Of a stretch of DNA of 64,000 bases, positions 57,335 through 64,000 are shown in pieces. Where the stretch lies: positions 186,001 to 250,000 of the forward strand of contig CAZVZG010000001.1 in the NCBI GenBank assembly GCA_964630785.1, read 5' to 3'. The notes beneath the pieces are model-generated. The model did no database searches. It was not told the origin of the DNA and saw only the letters and a list, made by a program, of their open reading frames with translations. Every line of letters begins with the position of its first letter. The first letter of the stretch is position 1. Source of the stretch: JADLCX01 sp964630785 (GTDB taxonomy: Bacteria > Planctomycetota > Phycisphaerae > Phycisphaerales > UBA1924). Made by a program: the position numbers and the translations under genes.

Positions 57335-59413
57335 CTACTTCTTCTCTTTGAGCGCTTCAGCGATCCCCGGCACCTGGTCCGCGCCCCGCTCGATCTCGAT
57401 GCTCGAACCCTTGAAGTCGCTGCCCACGGGCTCGACGCGCCCGCCCAGGTGCGCCGCCAGGAACGCCTCGGCCACGGCGTAGAACGACTGCCGGTTCTCC
57501 GGGCGTGCAAAGCCGTGGCCCTCGTCCGGGTACACGACGTACGTCACCGGGATCTTCTTGTCGGTCATCGCCTTGACGATCTGGTCGCTCTCGGCCTTGT
57601 TCACACGCGGGTCGTGCGCGCCCTGCGCGATCAGCAGCGGGCGCACGATCTTGTCCGCGTGCGTCGCCGGCGAGCGCTCTAGCAGGAACTTGCGGCCCTC
57701 ATCCGTCCTCGGGTCGCCCACCATCTTGTACATGTACTCCAGGAACGGCTTCCAGTACGGCGGGATCGTCTTCATGAACGTCGTCAGGTTCGACACGCCC
57801 ACGATGTCCACGCCGCAAGCGAACTTCTCCGGCGTGAAAGTCATCCCCGCCAGCGCGGCGTACCCGCCGTAGCTGCCGCCGTAGATCGCCACCTTCGCCG
57901 GGTCGGCCACCTTTTCCTTGATCGCCCAATCCACGGCGTCGATCAGGTCGTCCTGCATCGTTCCGCCCCACTGGCGCTCGCTGGCGTTGAGGAACCGCTT
58001 GCCGAACCCGGTCGAGCCGCGGTAGTTCACGCTCAGCACGGCGTAGCCGCGGTTGGCCAGCCACTGGTGCTCGGGGTTATACCCCCACGAATCCCGCGCC
58101 CACGGCCCGCCGTGAACATCCAGGACCATCGGCAACGGGCGATCGGGCACGCGGTCGTTGTCCGCGTCGCTCCCCGGCGGCAGCGAGAGGTAACACACCA
58201 TCGTCAGCCCGTCCCGCGTCTTGACAAGTTCCGGCGTCATCGAGGCCAGCGTGTAGCCCTTGAGCCCGGGGCGCATGGCGTACAGCAGCGTCACCTTCGG
58301 CTCGCCGGTGGCCCCGCCGCCCGCGTGCGCGCCGCGGTCGTAGAGGTAGGTCTTGGAGGACGCGTCGTCCGGGGCCACGCCCACGATCCAGACCCGATCG
58401 TCGTGGCTGCGGCTGGCCACGATCAGGTTTCCGGGGCCCGTGTTCTTGCGGAGGAACTGCCAGTCCAGCTCCAGGTCGCGGTCGATGATCCCCCACGTGG
58501 GCTTCTCGTACTCATACTCGACCGCCTGGATCGTCTTCTTCGTCGGGTGGATCAGCACCGAGCCCGCATCGCACTTGTCGAACTGGAAGACGGTCTTCTT
58601 CTCGCCGGTCTTGAGGTCCACGGCAAAGATCGCCGACGTGTCACGCCCCCGCGTGTCGCGCACGTAGCGCACGTTCCCCGTCGCGTCGTACCCGACCTCG
58701 CCCCACCCGTCGAAGTCCTCGCGGGGGATCCGTTGGTACTCCTCGAACTCGACCTTGCCGTCCTTGTCCAACGCCTTGTACTCGACCACGTCCCCGCTCT
58801 CGACCATCTTCTGGCCGAACCGGACGCGGAAGTCGTCGTCCACGCTGTAGCTCATGAACCCGTCGTTCTGCAGCATCAGCGTCCGCTCACCCGTGCGGAT
58901 GTTCACGCGGTACAGGTCGTGCAGCGACGGGTCCCGGTCGTTGATCCCCAGCACCACCTCCTCGGGGAACTTGTCGCTCACCTGCTCCACCTGCACCGCC
59001 ACCTTGTCGAACGGCGTGAGCGGGATGGTCTTGCCCGTGGCCAGGTCGACGCTGAACGCCCGCCAGTTCTCGTCGCCGTTGCTGTCCTGCAGATAGATCA
59101 CGTGCTGGCTGGTGTACGCCCAGAAGTACTGCCGGATGCCGCGCTTGGTGTCGTGCGTCACGGGCTTGGCGTCCTGCATCCGCCCGCTCGGGCCCACCCA
59201 CACGTTGAGCACGCCGTCCACCGGGGCCAGGAACGACAGGCGCGCACCGTCCGGCGAGACCTGAGCCCCCGCCTTCTCCGGGTTGCCGAAGATCACCGAC
59301 CGCGGGATCAGTCCGGCTCCCCCCTCCCCCCCGGCCTGCGCCAGCGCCGAAGCCGACACCGACACGCCCAGCGCCGCGATCAGCAGCGACACGATTCGCA
59401 CTTGAACCTTCAT
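57335..59413 (-). CDS. S9 prolyl oligopeptidase-family exported peptidase
   Basis: Protein of 692 aa. Signal peptide VSLLIAALGVSVSASALAQA. N-terminal seven-bladed beta-propeller (residues about 40-410), then an alpha/beta hydrolase: oxyanion/nucleophile loop AIYGGSYGGYAALAG (Ser), Asp in LIAQGAHDPRVNKAESD, His in YPDEGHGFARPENR. It probably cleaves oligopeptides in the periplasm. AGGAAA before ATG 59413 supports the start; an upstream ATG at 59503 reads through a long inverted repeat. The gene converges on the AAA/DUF4143 gene with a 27-bp gap. Confidence 0.92.
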   Translation of the reverse strand: MKVQVRIVSLLIAALGVSVSASALAQAGGEGGAGLIPRSVIFGNPEKAGAQVSPDGARLSFLAPVDGVLNVWVGPSGRMQDAKPVTHDTKRGIRQYFWAYTSQHVIYLQDSNGDENWRAFSVDLATGKTIPLTPFDKVAVQVEQVSDKFPEEVVLGINDRDPSLHDLYRVNIRTGERTLMLQNDGFMSYSVDDDFRVRFGQKMVESGDVVEYKALDKDGKVEFEEYQRIPREDFDGWGEVGYDATGNVRYVRDTRGRDTSAIFAVDLKTGEKKTVFQFDKCDAGSVLIHPTKKTIQAVEYEYEKPTWGIIDRDLELDWQFLRKNTGPGNLIVASRSHDDRVWIVGVAPDDASSKTYLYDRGAHAGGGATGEPKVTLLYAMRPGLKGYTLASMTPELVKTRDGLTMVCYLSLPPGSDADNDRVPDRPLPMVLDVHGGPWARDSWGYNPEHQWLANRGYAVLSVNYRGSTGFGKRFLNASERQWGGTMQDDLIDAVDWAIKEKVADPAKVAIYGGSYGGYAALAGMTFTPEKFACGVDIVGVSNLTTFMKTIPPYWKPFLEYMYKMVGDPRTDEGRKFLLERSPATHADKIVRPLLIAQGAHDPRVNKAESDQIVKAMTDKKIPVTYVVYPDEGHGFARPENRQSFYAVAEAFLAAHLGGRVEPVGSDFKGSSIEIERGADQVPGIAEALKEKK

Positions 59414-59465
59414 GACTCGTTGTTTCCTGTTGATTCTGGGCCCACCCCGAGATTTTGAGCTTGGG

Positions 59466-59547
59466 TTCACCGCGGAGGCGCGGAGGGCGCGGAGGAACTC
59501 CATGAACGTTCACGACTCCTCCGCGTGCTCCGCGCCTCCGCGGTGAA
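59466..59547. repeat. long inverted repeat, 31-bp arms
   Basis: Left arm 59466-59496 starts TTCACCGCGGAGGCGCGGAG; right arm 59517-59547 is its reverse complement with two mismatches; spacer 20 bp. It lies 53 bp upstream of the S9 peptidase start, in its leader. Elements of this composition are common between planctomycete genes. Confidence 0.75.
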
Positions 59548-59682
59548 CCAGCCCTTGAACAGGCCCCAAGCGTACACATTCGCACCGCGTAGAGCGGCGC
59601 ACCTCAAAAACGCCCAAGCGTTCCGGTTACAAACCGCCATCCCTCGCCGCGGCTGCGGCCGTGTGCCGAGCTCCCATCCCCC

Positions 59683-60495
59683 TCAACCGTTATCGGTCTG
59701 CGTTACCTGCGCCCGGCGCGCTCCGGCCATGTTCACCCCCGTCACCCGCCGGATCGCGTGATTCGCCACGATCCCGATCACGCCCAGCACCACCAGCATC
59801 AGCACCACCCCGGCCGCGAACATCCACTTCGGCGTCGCGCTGGCGATGTCCTGTGCGCTGGTGAGCTCGTGCACCCGCGTGCCCACCCACACCGCCGCGA
59901 CCGTGCGCGGCGCCATCCCGATCAGCGTCCCCAGCACATACGGCCCCCGCGGCACGCGCACCGACGCCATCACCAGGTTGGTGAGCGCAAACGGCGAGTT
60001 CGGCGGCAGCCTCAGCAGCGCGACCGTCCCCAGCGTCTTGAAGAACCCGCCCCCCGCACGTCCCGAGATGAACGCCTCGCGCACCGCCTTCCACTGCGGC
60101 TTGCCCTCGATCGCCTTGACCACCCGATCGCCCGAGGCCCGTCGCGCGATCTCGTACCCGATCACCGCCCCGCCCGCAAACCCCGCGAGCGCGGCCGGCG
60201 CCCCGATCATCATCCCGAACGCAAACCCCCCGAGCGCCGACTGCGCATACGTCGGCAACAACGCCATCCCGCTCAACGCCGCGAACCCCGCGACGTACAC
60301 CGCCACCCCCGCGCCGCCGTGCGTGCGCAGAAAGTCCGCGGCCGTCTTCATATACCCGATGAGCAGCAACCCGCCCACCGCCGGCAGCACCGCCGCCGCC
60401 ACCGCCAGCGGCCCCGCGGGCCCGAGCGTGCGCCAGATCGACGCCGCGGAAGGCTTTGCCGATCCATCATGCTCCTCCGCCTGCGGCTTGCTCAC
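59683..60495 (-). CDS. TVP38/TMEM64 (VTT/SNARE-associated) membrane protein
   Basis: Protein of 270 aa, DedA-superfamily membrane protein. TM helices are spread over the length. The VTT core is seen in LPTYAQSALGGFAFGMMIGA, GGAVIGYEIARRASGDR and, after a membrane-dipping loop, LLRLPPNSPFALTNLVMASV with PYVLGTLIGMAPRTVAAVW. Family members move phospholipids or protect membranes; the substrate is unknown. A polar N-terminus of about 25 residues precedes the first helix. The start is ATG 60495. Confidence 0.85.
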   Translation of the reverse strand: MSKPQAEEHDGSAKPSAASIWRTLGPAGPLAVAAAVLPAVGGLLLIGYMKTAADFLRTHGGAGVAVYVAGFAALSGMALLPTYAQSALGGFAFGMMIGAPAALAGFAGGAVIGYEIARRASGDRVVKAIEGKPQWKAVREAFISGRAGGGFFKTLGTVALLRLPPNSPFALTNLVMASVRVPRGPYVLGTLIGMAPRTVAAVWVGTRVHELTSAQDIASATPKWMFAAGVVLMLVVLGVIGIVANHAIRRVTGVNMAGARRAQVTQTDNG

Positions 60496-60523
60496 GACCG
60501 GACCTTAGGCGCACAGGTGCCCG

Positions 60524-60750
60524 CCTCCCCCGCCACCGGCGGGGGAGGACAGACTTGAGGCGCAGCCTCAAGTCAGGAGGGGGTGTGTGTCCCTCCCCGC
60601 ATCCGAGCCCTCCTCCCCCGCGCCCCGCGGGGGAGGACGTTCGAGCGCAGCGAGAACCGGAGGGGGTGCGTCTCCGTCAGCTCACCCACACCTCCATCCG
60701 CCTTGAAATCGCGCTTCAAGTCTGTCCTCCCCCGCCGGTGGCGGGGGAGG
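60524..60750. repeat. cluster of CCTCCCCCGC...GCGGGGGAGG palindromic repeats
   Basis: Three elements: one beginning CCTCCCCCGCCACCGGCGGG at 60524 with ACTTGAGGCGCAGCCTCAAG after it; one at 60611-60672 with the perfect palindrome CCTCCCCCGCGCCCCGCGGG GGAGG plus GACGTTCGAGCGCAGCGAGA; one in reverse orientation at 60687-60750. The last forms the 3' end of the DUF559 gene. Confidence 0.75.
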
Positions 60751-61147
60751 GGGCTCTCACACTCCGGCTCGCCCCCGCCCGCGCGTGCAGCGTCTCCCGA
60801 ATCAGCCGCACAACCGCGGCCCGGCGGAAGGTCACACCCCGCGCCGACACCCGCAACGTCTCGATGTTCCGGGCCCGCATCCACTCGTCGCGCCGCCGAT
60901 CCGCGTCGCGCCGGCCGTCGTGCCAGTCGCTGTCGATCTCCACCACCAACGCGGCCTCGTGACCATAGAAATCAGCCACGTACGGCCCGAGCGGGTGCTG
61001 CCGCCGAAACCTGAACCCATCCAGCCGGTTGCCACGAAGCTCGGACCACAGAATCCGCTCGACCGTGGTCATCCTCTCGCGCAGCGCCCCCGCAAGTTCA
61101 TCGGCCGCATCCGTAGGACGAGTCCCACGCTGATAAGCCCGTGGCAT
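60716..61147 (-). CDS. DUF559 endonuclease-like protein with repeat-derived tail
   Basis: Protein of 143 aa. DUF559 (Vsr/restriction-like fold) pattern: TTVERILWSELRGNRLDGFR, FRRQHPLGPYVADFYGHEAA and LVVEIDSDWHDGRRDADRRR DEW with acidic residues E..D..ExD positions kept, then LRVSARGV. The last about 12 residues (APSPATGGGGQT) are encoded by a palindromic repeat that replaced or extended the C-terminus. It is embedded between repeat clusters on both sides. DUF559 proteins are patchily distributed; their substrate is unknown. Confidence 0.75.
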   Translation of the reverse strand: MPRAYQRGTRPTDAADELAGALRERMTTVERILWSELRGNRLDGFRFRRQHPLGPYVADFYGHEAALVVEIDSDWHDGRRDADRRRDEWMRARNIETLRVSARGVTFRRAAVVRLIRETLHARAGASRSVRAPSPATGGGGQT

Positions 61148-61175
61148 CTTCTCAACATACCACAACCCCAAGCCC

Positions 61176-61500
61176 GCCTCCCCCGCGCCCCGCGGGGGAG
61201 GCAGATTCAAGCGCAGCGAGAATCGGAGGGGGTGTGTCTCCTCCCCACACCCCCTCCTGACTTGAAGCGGCGCTTCAAGTCTGTCCTCCCCCGCCGGTGG
61301 CGGGGGAGGCGGCTGCGAGAACCGGCGGGGGTGTGTCTCTCCGCATCTGAACCCCACCCCCTCGGTATCGCCCCCATGCCCAACCCCAAAGTGCCTCCTC
61401 CCCCGCGCCCCGCGGGGGAGGACGTTCGAGCGAAGAGAGAACCGGAGGGGGTGAGGTAGAAGGTAAGAGGTAAGAGGTAAGAGATGAGCGGTGAGAGGGA
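61176..61500. repeat. second palindromic repeat cluster and short tandem repeat
   Basis: Repeat elements of the same two subfamilies lie at 61176-61238, 61248-61309 (inverted, then a partial tail to 61336) and 61395-61455. They are followed by a short tandem array of GTAAGAG-like units (61455-61485). Together with 60524-60750 they bracket the DUF559 gene. No separate gene is visible in 61148-61584. Confidence 0.7.
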
Positions 61501-61584
61501 AGAGGCAAGCGGCAAGGCGGGCTCGGACAGCAGCCGTGGCCGATGCCCACCCACCCCCTCCCCCCGGCGCGTTACGCTCCCGTC

Positions 61585-63408
61585 ATGCCCTCGCTCAGGA
61601 CCACCGTCGCCCTCGCGACCATCCTCCTCCTCGCGCCCGCCGCCGCGCGTGCCGACGATACCCACGCCTTCCACCACTACGCCGTCGCGGCCGATCATCC
61701 GCTCGCTTCGCGAGCCGGCGCCGAGATCCTCGAACGCGGCGGCAACGCCGTCGACGCGGCTGTCGCCACCTCGTTCGCCCTCAGTGTCGTCCGCCCCTTC
61801 TCCTGCGGCCTCGGCGGCGGCGGGTTCATGGTGATCTACTCCGAGAAGAGCGACGACTCCGTGAAGGCGAGCGGGCCCCGCGCCATCGCCATCAACTACC
61901 GCGAGACCGCCCCGGCCTGCGCCGTCCCCGACTATTTCCAGAAACTCGATGACCCCCTCGCCAGCACCCGCGGCGGGAAGGCCTGCGCCGTCCCCGGCAG
62001 CGTCGCCGGCCTGCTCCACGCCCTTGATCGCTACGGCACGCTCGATCGCGCCCGCGTGCTCGCGCCCGCCATCCGTCTAGCCAACGAGGGATTTCCCGCC
62101 GACGCCGCTTACGCCGCGGCCGCCGGCGGCCTCATCGCCCAGTTCGAAAAGCACCCCGATTGGAAGACCCGCTTCGCCTTCACGTGGGAGCGCTTCCTCG
62201 GCGCGGGCCAGGTGAAGGTCGGCGACATGATCCGACTCCCCGAGCAGGCCCGCGTGCTCGAAGCCGTCGCCGCCCGCGGGCGCGACGGCTTCTACACCGG
62301 CCAAGTCGCCCAAGACATCATCGACGCCGACCGCGCCGCCGGCGGTGGGCTCACGCTCGCCGACCTCGCGGGCTACAAGGTCGTCGAGACCGAGCCCCTC
62401 CGCGCCGGTTTCGACGGGCGCACGCTCATCACCATGCCCCCGCCCTCCAGCGGCGGCGTGGCCATGGCGGAGGTCTTCGGCCTTCTCGATCGCAAGCACC
62501 TCGCCGAGCAGGTGAAGAACCAAGCGTGGGCCGCGTACACGCAGATCATCGTCGAGAGCTTCAAGCACGCCTTCGCCGACCGCGCAACATGGCTGGCCGA
62601 CCCCGCGTTCGCCGACGTGCCCGTGCGGCGTCTACTCAGCGGGCCGTACCTCGATCGGCTCGCGTCGTACATCGAGATCGGGCGCACCAACCCGCCCGAG
62701 CTCTACGGCTCGCGACCCGGCGACCCCATGATCGATCCCGGCCCGCCGCCCGAAGACGGCGGCACCAGCCACTTCAGCATCATCGACCTGCGCACCGACG
62801 GCGGGCGAGCGCCCATGGCCGTCGCCTGCACCGAGACGATCAACCTCCATTTCGGCTCGCTCGTCTCCAGCGACAAGCTCGGCTTCTGCCTCAACGACGA
62901 GATGGACGACTTCACCACGCGCTGGAACGACGCGGCCAAGCCCGGCAAGCCGGAGCCTTCTCAACCCGCCAACGCCTTTCACCTCGTGCAGAGCGAGCGC
63001 AACCGCCCCCAGCCCGGCAAGCGCCCGCTCAGCAGCATGAGCCCGACCATCGTGATCGACGCCGACGGGCGCATCCGCGCCGTCGCGGGCGGCAGCGGCG
63101 GCCCGCGCATCATCACCGCGACCACGCAGGTCCTGCTCAACGCGCTCGTTCGCGGCGACGACGCCGCGCACGCCGTCGCGCGCAAACGGTTCCATCACCA
63201 GTGGAAGCCCAACCAACTGGAGTTCGAGCCCGGCTTCGACGAGCGCCAGGCCGGGCTCGGCGTGGAGACATGGATGCGCAAGCTCCACCACCACGTCGTC
63301 ACCGCCCAGCCCGAGGAGACCGCCTGCGTCCAACTGATCCTGAGAAAAGCGGACACCCTCGACGCCGCGTCAGACCCCCGCAAAGGCGGAGCCCCCGCGG
63401 GCCACTAA
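61585..63408 (+). CDS. ggt: gamma-glutamyltransferase
   Basis: Ntn-hydrolase of glutathione and gamma-glutamyl turnover, periplasmic, 607 aa. Signal peptide TTVALATILLLAPAAARA. Large-subunit start HPLASRAGAEILERGGNAVD AA and SCGLGGGGFMVIY; autoprocessing site and nucleophile Thr394 in DGGTSHFSIID; substrate loops NLHFGSLVSSDKLGFCLNDE MDDF, PLSSMSPTIV and GGSGGPRIITATTQVLLNAL. All key residues are kept. ATG 61585 begins the signal peptide. A short repeat-like tail (AASDPRKGGAPAGH) ends the protein. Confidence 0.93.
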   Translation: MPSLRTTVALATILLLAPAAARADDTHAFHHYAVAADHPLASRAGAEILERGGNAVDAAVATSFALSVVRPFSCGLGGGGFMVIYSEKSDDSVKASGPRAIAINYRETAPACAVPDYFQKLDDPLASTRGGKACAVPGSVAGLLHALDRYGTLDRARVLAPAIRLANEGFPADAAYAAAAGGLIAQFEKHPDWKTRFAFTWERFLGAGQVKVGDMIRLPEQARVLEAVAARGRDGFYTGQVAQDIIDADRAAGGGLTLADLAGYKVVETEPLRAGFDGRTLITMPPPSSGGVAMAEVFGLLDRKHLAEQVKNQAWAAYTQIIVESFKHAFADRATWLADPAFADVPVRRLLSGPYLDRLASYIEIGRTNPPELYGSRPGDPMIDPGPPPEDGGTSHFSIIDLRTDGGRAPMAVACTETINLHFGSLVSSDKLGFCLNDEMDDFTTRWNDAAKPGKPEPSQPANAFHLVQSERNRPQPGKRPLSSMSPTIVIDADGRIRAVAGGSGGPRIITATTQVLLNALVRGDDAAHAVARKRFHHQWKPNQLEFEPGFDERQAGLGVETWMRKLHHHVVTAQPEETACVQLILRKADTLDAASDPRKGGAPAGH

Positions 63409-63426
63409 CCACAACCCAAGCCCCCC

Positions 63427-63605
63427 CCTCCCCCGCGCCCCGCGGGGGAGGACGTTCGAGCGCAGCGAGAACCGGAGGGGGTGTGTCCTCGCACGCCCCC
63501 CCCACCAAATCCCAACACCCTTCTGGTAAGATGCCGCCCGCGCCCATTTGCCGCTTTGCCGCTTTGCCGCCTTTGCCCCCTTTGCCCCCTTTGCCCCATT
63601 TGGGA
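63427..63605. repeat. palindromic repeat plus TTTGCC minisatellite before pspA
   Basis: 63427-63486 is another CCTCCCCCGCGCCCCGCGGG-type element with GACGTTCGAGCGCAGCGAGA. From 63546 to 63605 runs a minisatellite of 8-10-bp units (TTTGCCGC, TTTGCCGC, TTTGCCGCC, TTTGCCCCC twice, TTTGCCCCA). It ends at the GGGAG that serves as ribosome binding site of the next gene. Confidence 0.7.
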
Positions 63606-63612
63606 GCCCCCA

Positions 63613-64000
63613 GTGTTCCGACGCCTCTCCAACCTCATCCGCGGATTCTTCAGCCTCTTCGTCTCCGGCCTCGAAAAGGCCAACCCCGAGGCCCTGCTCG
63701 AGGTCGAGCAGGAGAACCTCCGCAAGCAGATCGGCAAGTACAACCAGGGCCTCGCCGGCCACGCCGGCCTCTGCGAGCGGCTCATGGGCCAGATCCGCTC
63801 CCAAGAGAAGGAAGAGCAGGACCTCCGCGCCCGCACCGCGGCCAACATCAAGGTCGGCAACCGCGACGCCGCCGGCCAGCTCGCACTCCGACTCCAGCAA
63901 CTCCAGCGCGACCTTTCTGAGAATCGCACCCAGCTCGACCAGGCCGAGAAAACCTACAAGGACCTGCTCACCGCCCGCGACGTCGCCATCAACGCCGCAC
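63613..64000 (+). CDS. PspA/IM30 family protein, N-terminal part
   Basis: Start of a phage-shock-protein A-like protein, cut by the window edge after 129 codons. It begins with GTG 63613, GGGAG 6 bp upstream: FRRLSNLIRGFFSLFVSGLE as the amphipathic membrane-binding helix, EKANPEALLEVEQENLRKQI, then long coiled coil with KVGNRDAAGQLALRLQQLQR DL. This matches PspA/IM30 helices 1-3. It would bind stressed inner membrane. Upstream DNA is a minisatellite, so its expression may vary. Confidence 0.72.
   Translation, partial: MFRRLSNLIRGFFSLFVSGLEKANPEALLEVEQENLRKQIGKYNQGLAGHAGLCERLMGQIRSQEKEEQDLRARTAANIKVGNRDAAGQLALRLQQLQRDLSENRTQLDQAEKTYKDLLTARDVAINAA

Noticed and set aside
59653..60500. Plus-strand frames opposite the VTT membrane protein
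   Set aside because: Shadows; the minus strand shows the VTT motifs and TM helices.
63405..63929. Minus-strand frames opposite the pspA-like gene
   Set aside because: Their peptides (GAKGAKGAK) come from the minisatellite; the plus-strand frame has a PspA N-terminal helix and a ribosome binding site.

Overview
The window reads as chromosomal DNA from a planctomycete, most likely class Phycisphaerae. The reasons are very high GC and a mixed-strand gene layout with many overlaps. Three neighbouring secreted proteins end in the GC-type dockerin motif (DFNxSGxVSVQDIFDFLAAYF). There are membrane and TPR-fused Ser/Thr kinases, an ECF sigma factor of the planctomycete type beside one kinase, prepilin-like proteins with late DG motifs, a PEP-CTERM-like protein, and many palindromic intergenic repeats. 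lpxC shows that lipid A is made, so the cell has an outer membrane. mqnA shows menaquinone made through futalosine. No rRNA operon, CRISPR array, prophage or classical defence island is visible.

Layout. 0-7.2 kb: a minus-strand operon (fatty acid desaturase, two zinc-ribbon membrane proteins, a membrane protein cut by the window edge), a membrane Ser/Thr kinase converging on an ECF sigma factor, a small lipoprotein candidate, and a second decayed copy of the zinc-ribbon locus. 7.2-14.3 kb: uvrC carrying an in-frame repeat, a tandem pair of bacterial PH-domain membrane proteins, a HEAT-repeat zinc-ribbon protein, a DUF2007 protein, a prepilin-like protein and a LOG-family nucleotide phosphoribohydrolase. 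14.4-20.8 kb: three secreted GC-dockerin proteins (M36 metalloprotease, right-handed beta-helix, Fn3-like). 21-26.5 kb: a DUF883-like protein, acetyltransferase, lpxC, a prepilin-like protein and two uncharacterised envelope proteins. 26.5-31.4 kb: GT4 glycosyltransferase, coaD, a metal-less MBL-fold protein, a RAYT transposase bounded by a perfect inverted REP pair, an orphan nuoE and a lipoprotein. 31.4-40.5 kb: phosphohexomutase, PEP-CTERM-like protein, degenerate HD-GYP protein, PTPS-family protein, ppk1, a phosphatase-cytochrome fusion and an FtsX-type permease.

40.5-64 kb: nested palindromes, topA, a kinase-TPR gene overlapping miaA, mqnA with a diverged sigma-70-like gene and a GT9 gene, a promoter-terminator unit with no recognised product, a tRNA-Ile and a tRNA fragment, a slipin-like protein, gatB, an AAA/DUF4143 ATPase behind AT-rich direct repeats, an S9 peptidase, a TVP38/VTT membrane protein, a DUF559 gene embedded in a repeat cluster, gamma-glutamyltransferase and the start of a PspA/IM30 gene.

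Most genes are housekeeping or envelope functions. The least ordinary parts are the diverged sigma-70-like protein, the RAYT/REP unit, the phosphatase-cytochrome fusion, the promoter-terminator unit before the tRNA, and the repeats that invade coding sequence (uvrC and the DUF559 gene). I did not find one clear, complete new multi-gene system. All calls come from reading sequence and family knowledge, with no database search.
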